A stretch of 64,000 nucleotides of DNA. Source: Arcuatula senhousia. Taxonomy: Eukaryota > Mollusca > Bivalvia > Mytilida > Mytilidae. The notes beneath the pieces were generated by a model, which saw nothing but the letters and a program-made list of their open reading frames with translations, was not told where the DNA came from and did no database searches. Positions 56,693 to 64,000 of this stretch are shown piece by piece. The stretch lies in assembly GCA_963971305.1 (NCBI GenBank), contig OZ020317.1, positions 10,310,001 through 10,374,000 of the forward strand, in the 5' to 3' direction. Position numbers and translations under genes: made by a program. Numbering within the stretch: position 1 is the first letter of the stretch; each line of letters begins with the position of its first letter.

Positions 56693-57062
56693 TTAAATGC
56701 ACATAACCTATTGTTTTTTTCAAAAATGGTTTTCCCATGGTCTTAGCATTTAAAAAAAAGCTTTGAGAAAAAACTTGATTAAGGAAAATTTTGACTTCTC
56801 AGAAGAATATTAAAATGCGGTAAGGATTAACAACAACTTATTTTATAGACATTGAGATAATCAATTCAAATGGATCGTTTTTTTTATGTTTATATTTAAC
56901 AAACTGGACAATTATTTCACATCCGATATTTTGGCTAAAATCGTGACTTAAGGACGGTTTTTTTGTTTTTGAGAAATTTAAATCAAATCACAATTATAAT
57001 TGATGTATTATTCTATATCGAACAAAGTGTAATTGATACAAGTACAATTTTGGTAGTTTAGC

Positions 57063-57156
57063 ATGACCCTTTTGATTAGTTTTCTGTTAACGGCTCGTTA
57101 TACTCTATGCTATGGCTTATTATTTGTTCATTTGAAGGATAATACGCTTGCTGAAG
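57063..57156 (+). CDS. Possible first exon with a signal peptide
   Basis: An ATG opens a 31-codon frame, MTLLISFLLTARYTLCYGLL then FVHLKDNTLAE, ending in a strong donor G|gtaagt in phase 1. The N-terminus looks like a signal peptide or membrane segment. The next exon is not certain; 58342-58424 would join in frame. It could be chance. Confidence 0.3.
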
Positions 57157-57180
57157 GTAAGTTAAAAGTAAATTAGTTTC

Positions 57181-57405
57181 TTATGCTGGATAAACTGCAT
57201 TGTATAATTTGTTGAAATTCGTTGAAAATAAATATTTTAATATTTCTTTTATAAAAGGTCGCATGTGGGTGCCGGGTGATGTATTGACCCGCAAAAACGC
57301 TAAGAAACCATTGTCGGTAACAGTCTTGTATTCGTCCCGGTAATACCCCGTGAATTTGTTAAAGACATTTTTTCTCCAATTATACATACATGTATGTTTG
57401 AACAA
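57181..57405 (-). CDS. Unrecognised minus-strand ORF with coding-like composition
   Basis: 74 codons with a stop at 57181-57183. The middle part, FTGYYRDEYKTVTDNGFLAF then LRVNTSPGTHMRPFIKEI, has balanced residues and a much higher GC content than the surroundings, which suggests a real or recently lost coding exon. No acceptor upstream or poly(A) signal downstream is convincing. I do not recognise the family. It could be the last exon of a minus-strand gene or a captured fragment. Confidence 0.3.
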   Translation of the reverse strand: MFKHTCMYNWRKNVFNKFTGYYRDEYKTVTDNGFLAFLRVNTSPGTHMRPFIKEILKYLFSTNFNKLYNAVYPA

Positions 57406-58341
57406 GCCTGTATGTTGTCCATTCTTCGACTACGTCATTGTACCCCACTATTGAAAACAATGACCATTTGATCGTTTTTAATGGACCATTTCAATCGGTA
57501 GATTTTTAAAAATTACAATGTAACACTTACACGTTTTTGCATTCCATAGTAGAGAATTGTTTTCTTATTTGATCACTTTAAAACTAAATAAAGAAGCAAA
57601 TTGATAGATGTTTGATTTTAATATCGGGAAAATGAAAACTTCAAAAATTAAAATATACCTATTTACATATAGATTATAAAATACTTGTAGATATAAAAAT
57701 TAAACAAAATATAAAGATAATTCTTGGATTACATTAAAATCATATACTATTTCTACCCCCCCCCCCCTTCGCCATCAACAAAAGCAATGTTAAGATATTT
57801 AGACATAGAATTGGGCAATTTGCATATTAATTTAAATATTACATGACTTTGTAATTGATACTTGGATCTTGCGGGTCAGACTTTAAACATTTGTGCGCAT
57901 AAAAGAACACAGATTACATCAAATATCTTAACATATACAAATAGTGTTCTGGTTACGATCCAGCTACTGGTGTGACCTTAGCCTATTGCATGCATTTAGG
58001 GTTAAAAATTGAACATTTAATTGTATGATATGTCCAATTTTTACAGTTTGGTACTCTTTAATTCGTTTACTTAAACATGTATTTGAATGTAAAAAAAAAT
58101 GAGTTCCAAAACAAATCATCATTCAATTTGGCTATTAACTAAGGAATTTGAGCCATATGTCTCTCTACGGAAAACTTTATTCAAGAAAATACAAAGAATG
58201 CATTAGAAAAAAGCAACAATAAGGGAAAAGTAGACGTAAAAATAATTCCATAAACTGCTTTTTTTCAAAGAAAACAGTTTCCATGAAAACATGATTCTCA
58301 ACAAAGATTTTCAACATTTATATTCTTCTTCCTCTGATCAG

Positions 58342-58424
58342 TAACCGGCATTCGAAGTTCCGCGACAACTATTGCGCGTTTAGCCCAGAAAACGCATTCT
58401 GACATATTGTGTAACATAAAATAG
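58342..58424 (+). CDS. Possible terminal exon following the 57063 exon
   Basis: Behind the acceptor tcttcctctgatcag a phase-1 frame reads TGIRSSATTIARLAQKTHSD and stops at 58422-58424. It would join 57063-57156 in frame to give a small secreted protein of about 58 residues. Speculative. Confidence 0.2.
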
Positions 58425-58689
58425 TGTCCGCTGTGAAATATTGTCTTGAGAGGCATTCACTCCTATGATGAAGTCCAAAGGCGGAATAAAACGCTTAAGA
58501 GATATGAAATTTTGTCCTCTAGATTTTTCAGTGTTAAGTATTGCAGGGTGGACAAAATTTCACAGGACACTATTTTGCTTTACAATTATTTACAATGAAT
58601 TATCCTGGTTACCTGTATAGACCCTGTATATGATATAAGGAACGATTACATGTACCACTCCACTACTTAACGAACAAAACTTGGGGGCG

Positions 58690-58850
58690 GACCTCTTTAG
58701 GGATGCCGGGATTGACCATTTGTGAGCCTGGTAATTCGGGACATGCATCATTAAAGTTCGGGATTTCAGGAGAAGGTTATGACGGGACGCCGGGATTTCA
58801 AGTATTTGATTTAAGGTTGGGATTTCGGGATTTTTTAATATCGGGATTCA
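58690..58850 (+). repeat. Degenerate gggattt-rich repeat
   Basis: Recurrent gccgggattt, cgggatttc and gttcgggatttcagg words at irregular spacing. The ORF over it (58703-58948) owes its Gly/Phe-rich composition to this repeat. Confidence 0.6.
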
Positions 58851-59191
58851 GAATCGATATTAAAGACCTTGTAAAATCTACAACAATTTCCATAGAAAAA
58901 ATATCAAATGTGTGCTGCCTCGCCACACTCTGGCGTTTATTTATATGAACTGTAATGGCTCCATCTTTTTATCTTCCTTGATAGATCCTTGGTTCCTGGT
59001 ATAACACATGGTAAAAGGATAACAGAAACTTTGATTAAAATCAGATAAATCCAGTGCAGCTAAAAATCAGGATGGGTAAATCTATAGCCGGATAATGTGC
59101 TAGGACATCTGTGGTCGGTTATGTCAAGATAGTTGAAGGCAGAGTCATGTATAACTTAATTGATAAAATTGCACTTCTCAGGGTGAAACGT
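58851..59191. other. No gene seen
   Basis: Unremarkable DNA leading into the minisatellite. Confidence 0.5.
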
Positions 59192-62100
59192 CAGGTTAGG
59201 AGGAGTTCCATTGACTACAAACCAGGTTAAGAGGAGTTTCATTAACTTACAAACCAGGTTAGGAGGAGTTTCATTAACTTACAAACCAGGTTAGGAGGAG
59301 TTCTATTGACTTACAAACCAGGTTAGGAGGAGCTCCATTGACTTACAAACCAGGTTAGGAGGAGTTCTATTGACTTACAAACCAGGTTAGGAGGAGTTCT
59401 ATTGACTTACAAACCAGGTTAGGAGGAGTTCCATTGACTTACAAACCAGGTTAGGATGAGTTCCATTGACTTACAAACCAGGTATTTAAGAGTTCCATTG
59501 ACTTACAAACCAGGTAAGGAGGAGTTTCATTAAATTACAAACCAAGTTAGGAGGAGTTCTATTGACTTACAAACCAGGTTAGGAGGAGTTCCATTGACTT
59601 ACAAACCAGGTTACGAGGAGTTCAATTGACTTACAAACCAGGTTATTAGGAGTTCCATTGACTTACAAGCCAGGTTAGGATGAGTTCTATTGACTTACAA
59701 ACCAGGTTATGAGGAGTTCCATTGACTTACAAACCAGGTTAGGATGAGTTCCATTGACTTACAAACCAGGTTATGAGGAGTTCCATTGACTTACAAACCA
59801 GGTTAGGAGGAGTTCCATTGACTTACAAACCAGGTTATTAGGAGTTCAAGTGACTTACAAACCAGGTTAGGAGGAGTTTCATTAACTTACAAACCAGGCT
59901 AGGAGGAGTTCCATTGACTTACAAACCAGGTTAGGAGGAGTTCCATTGACTTACAAACCAGGTTATTAGGAGTTCCATTGACTTACAAACCAGGTTAGGA
60001 GGAGTTCTATTGACTTACAAACCAGGTTAGGAGGAGTTCCATTGACTTACAAACCAACAAACCAGGTTAGGAGGAGTTCTATTGACTTACAAACCAGGTT
60101 ATTAGGAGTTCCATTGACTTACAAACCAGGTTATTAGGAGTTCCATTGACTTACAAACCAACAAACCAGGTTAGGAAGAGTTCTATTGACTTACAAACCA
60201 GGTTAGGAGGAGTTCTATTGACTTACAAACCAGGTTAGGAGGAGTTCCATTGACTTACAAACCAACAAACCAGGTTAGGGGGAGTTCTAGTGACTTACAA
60301 ACCAGGTTAGGAGGAGTTCTATTGACTTACAAACCAGGTTAGGAGAAGTTCCATTTACTTACAAACCAGGTTAGGAGGAGTTCCATTTACTTACAAACCA
60401 GGTTAGTAGGAGTTTCATTAACTTACAAACCAGGTTAGGAGGAGTTTCATTAACTTACAAACCAGGTTAGGAGGAGTTTCATTAACTTACAAGCCAGGTT
60501 AGGAGGAGTTCCATTGACTAACAAACCAGGTAAGGAGGAGTTCCATTGACTTACAAACAAGGTTATTAGGAGTTCAATTGACTTACAAACCAGGTTAGGA
60601 GGAGTTCTATTGACTTACAAACCAGGTTAGGAGGAGTTCCATTGACTTACAAACCAGGTTAGGAGGAGTTCCATTGACTTACAAACCAGGTTATTAGGAG
60701 TTCCATTGACTTACAAACCATGTTAGGGGGAGTTCTATTGACTTACAAACCAGGTTAGGAGGAGTTCCATTGACTTACAAACCAGGTAAGGAGGAGTTCC
60801 ATTGACTTACAAACCAGGTAAGGGGGAGTTCCATTGACTTACAAACCAGGTTAGGGGGAGTTCTATTGACTTACAAACCAGGTTAGGGGGAGTTCTATTG
60901 ACTTACAAACCAGGTTAGGAGGAGTTCCATTGACTTACAAACCAGGTTAGGAGGAGTTCCATTGACTTACAAACCAGGTTAGGGGGAGTTCTATTGACTT
61001 ACAAACCAGGTTAGGAGGAGTTCTATTGACTTACAAACCAGGTTATTAGGAGTTCCATTGACTTACAAACCAGGTTAGGAGGAGTTCTATTGACTTACAA
61101 ACCAGGTTAGGAGGAGTTCCATTGACTTACAAACCAGGTTAGGAGGAGTTCTATTGACTTACAAACCAGGTTATTAGGAGTTCCATTGACTTACAAACCA
61201 GGTTAGGAGGAGTTTCATTAACTTACAAACCAGGTTAGGAGTAGTTCCATTGACTTACAAACCAGGTTATTAGGAGTTCCATTGACTTAAAAACCAGGTT
61301 AGGAGGAGTTCCATTGACTTAAAAACCAGGTTAGGAGGAGTTCTATTGACTTACAAACCAGGTTAGGATGAGTTCCATTGACTTACAAACCAGGTTAGGA
61401 GGAGTTCTATTGACTTACAAACCAGGTTAGGAGGAGTTCCATTGACTTACAAACCAACAAACCAGGTTAGGGGGAGTTCTAGTGACTTACAAACCAGGTT
61501 AGGAGGAGTTCTATTGACTTACAAACCAGGTTAGGAGGAGTTCCATTTACTTACAAACCAGGTTAGGAGGAGTTCCATTTACTTACAAACCAGGTTAGTA
61601 GGAGTTTCATTAACTTACAAACCAGGTTAGGAGGAGTTTCATTAACTTACAAACCAGGTTAGGAGGAGTTTCATTAACTTACAAGCCAGGTTAGGAGGAG
61701 TTCCATTGACTAACAAACCAGGTAAGGAGGAGTTCCATTGACTTACAAACAAGGTTATTAGGAGTTCAATTGACTTACAAACCAGGTTAGGAGGAGTTCT
61801 ATTGACTTACAAACCAGGTTAGGAGGAGTTCCATTGACTTACAAACCAGGTTAGGATGAGTTCCATTGACTTACAAACCAGGTTATTAGGAGTTCCATTG
61901 ACTTACAAACCAGGTTAGGAGGAGTTTCATTAACTTACAAACCAGGTTAGGAGTAGTTCCATTGACTTACAAACCAGGTTATTAGGAGTTCCATTGACTT
62001 AAAAACCAGGTTAGGAGGAGTTCCATTGACTTAAAAACCAGGTTAGGAGGAGTTCTATTGACTTACAAACCAGGTTAGGAGGAGTTCCATTGACTTACAA

Positions 62101-64000
62101 ACCAGGTTAGGAGGAGTTCCATTGACTTACAAACCAGGTTATTAGGAGTTCCATTGACTTACAAACCATGTTAGGGGGAGTTCTATTGACTTACAAACCA
62201 GGTTAGGAGGAGTTCCATTGACTTACAAACCAGGTAAGGAGGAGTTCCATTGACTTACAAACCAGGTTAGGGGGAGTTCTATTGACTTACAAACCAGGTT
62301 AGGGGGAGTTCTATTGACTTACAAACCAGGTTAGGGGGAGTTCTATTGACTTACAAACCAGGTTAGGAGGAGTTCCATTGACTTACAAACCAGGTTAGGA
62401 GGAGTTTCATTAACTTACAAACCAGGTTAGGAGGAGTTTCATTAACTTACAAGCCAGGTTAGGAGGAGTTCCATTGACTAACAAACCAGGTAAGGAGGAG
62501 TTCCATTGACTTACAAACAAGGTTATTAGGAGTTCAATTGACTTACAAACCAGGTTAGGAGGAGTTCTATTGACTTACAAACCAGGTTAGGAGGAGTTCC
62601 ATTGACTTACAAACCAGGTTAGGATGAGTTCCATTGACTTACAAACCAGGTTATTAGGAGTTCCATTGACTTACAAACCAGGTTAGGAGGAGTTTCATTA
62701 ACTTACAAACCAGGTTAGGAGTAGTTCCATTGACTTACAAACCAGGTTATTAGGAGTTCCATTGACTTAAAAACCAGGTTAGGAGGAGTTCCATTGACTT
62801 AAAAACCAGGTTAGGAGGAGTTCTATTGACTTACAAACCAGGTTAGGAGGAGTTCCATTGACTTACAAACCAGGTTAGGAGGAGTTCCATTGACTTACAA
62901 ACCAGGTTATTAGGAGTTCCATTGACTTACAAACCATGTTAGGGGGAGTTCTATTGACTTACAAACCAGGTTAGGAGGAGTTCCATTGACTTACAAACCA
63001 GGTAAGGAGGAGTTCCATTGACTTACAAACCAGGTTAGGGGGAGTTCTATTGACTTACAAACCAGGTTAGGGGGAGTTCTATTGACTTACAAACCAGGTT
63101 AGGGGGAGTTCTATTGACTTACAAACCAGGTTAGGAGGAGTTCCATTGACTTTCAAACCAGGTTAGGAGGAGTTCCATTGACTTACAAACCAGGTTAGGG
63201 GGAGTTCTATTGACTTACAAACCAGGTTAGGAGGAGTTCTATTGACTTACAAACCAGGTTATTAGGAGTTCCATTGACTTACAAACCAGGTTAGGAGGAG
63301 TTCTATTGACTTACAAACCAGGTTAGGAGGAGTTCCATTGACTTACAAACCAGGTTAGGAGGAGTTCTATTGACTTACAAACCAGGTTATTAGGAGTTCC
63401 ATTGACTTACAAACCAGGTTAGGAGGAGTTTCATTAACTTACAAACCAGGTTAGGAGTAGTTCCATTGACTTACAAACCAGGTTATTAGGAGTTCCATTG
63501 ACTTAAAAACCAGGTTAGGAGGAGTTCCATTGACTTAAAAACCAGGTTAGGAGGAGTTCTATTGACTTACAAACCAGGTTAGGATGAGTTCCATTGACTT
63601 ACAAACCAGGTTAGGAGGAGTTCTATTGACTTACAAACCAGGTTAGGAGGAGTTCCATTGACTTACAAACCAACAAACCAGGTTAGGGGGAGTTCTAGTG
63701 ACTTACAAACCAGGTTAGGAGGAGTTCTATTGACTTACAAACCAGGTTAGGAGGAGTTCCATTTACTTACAAACCAGGTTAGGAGGAGTTCCATTTACTT
63801 ACAAACCAGGTTAGTAGGAGTTTCATTAACTTACAAACCAGGTTAGGAGGAGTTTCATTAACTTACAAACCAGGTTAGGAGGAGTTTCATTAACTTACAA
63901 GCCAGGTTAGGAGGAGTTCCATTGACTAACAAACCAGGTAAGGAGGAGTTCCATTGACTTACAAACAAGGTTATTAGGAGTTCAATTGACTTACAAACCA
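59192..64000 (+). repeat. 32-bp minisatellite, about 150 copies, open at the window edge
   Basis: The unit is ggttaggaggagttccattg followed by acttacaaacca. Common variants: ttctattg, tttcattaac, ggttattagg, taggggga, aggatgag, ttaaaaacca, and a +8 form with an extra caacaaac. Blocks of variants recur in the same order, giving higher-order repeats. The unit length is not a multiple of three and the array has no long ORF. It continues past base 64000. Confidence 0.97.

Noticed and set aside
58703..58948. Gly/Phe-rich 81-codon ORF
   Set aside because: Its composition comes from the gggattt-type repeat beneath it.
59192..64000. ggttagg core read as an invertebrate telomere repeat (TTAGG)
   Set aside because: The period is 32 bases with a long non-telomeric part in every unit; TTAGG occurs once per unit and never in tandem.
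59192..64000. Regular array read as CRISPR or as a repetitive protein gene
   Set aside because: There are no unique spacers, and the unit length is not a multiple of three, so no frame stays open.

Overview
This is an AT-rich, intron-rich animal nuclear window. It has short coding exons with GT/AG borders, many truncated retroelements, foldback DNA elements, frequent tacatgta motifs and a multi-kilobase minisatellite. The repeat spectrum looks like a bivalve mollusc, most likely a mussel. That is a judgement from memory of such repeats and was not tested by a search.

Three host genes can be supported. (1) A + strand gene at about 12.4-29.9 kb is built from very short exons, almost all phase 1 to phase 1. 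It encodes a Cys-rich ectodomain with CxC motifs and Cys spacing like the GDNF-receptor/GAS1 domain, then one transmembrane segment and a short tail; its N-terminal exons were not found. A 4.9-kb transposon with perfect 5-bp target duplications sits two bases upstream of one of its exons, and its terminal repeat now supplies the pyrimidine tract of that splice acceptor. (2) A + strand Ly6/uPAR-type three-finger protein gene (about 32.55-37.82 kb) has three recognisable coding exons. (3) A complete 265-residue ankyrin-repeat protein gene lies on the - strand (47.21-45.84 kb) in three exons, with decayed copies of its N-terminal motif upstream.

The rest is mobile and repetitive DNA. A 5'-truncated LINE with a long intact reverse transcriptase ORF lies at 8.16-10.66 kb. 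Two dispersed repeat families (A and B) appear to be the 3' ends of two sister retroelements. A SINE-like family (D) and a short family (C) are also dispersed. DNA elements include a Harbinger-like element with TAA target duplications (15.8-17.9 kb), a TTAA-flanked MITE (56.15 kb), a TA-flanked MITE (48.55 kb), a 1.3-kb foldback inside the Ly6 gene (34.55-35.9 kb) and three small palindromic foldbacks (29.05, 38.6, 45.5 kb), one of which has grown into a 79-bp tandem array. Tandem repeats include a palindromic ACGCGT array (33.9 kb), GCTCCC-hairpin repeats (54-55.5 kb) and a 32-bp minisatellite filling 59.2-64.0 kb and running off the window.

From 47.5 to 59 kb no confident gene was found; two or three possible exons near 57-58.4 kb are listed with low confidence. 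No tRNA, rRNA, CRISPR or bacterial-type operon was seen.
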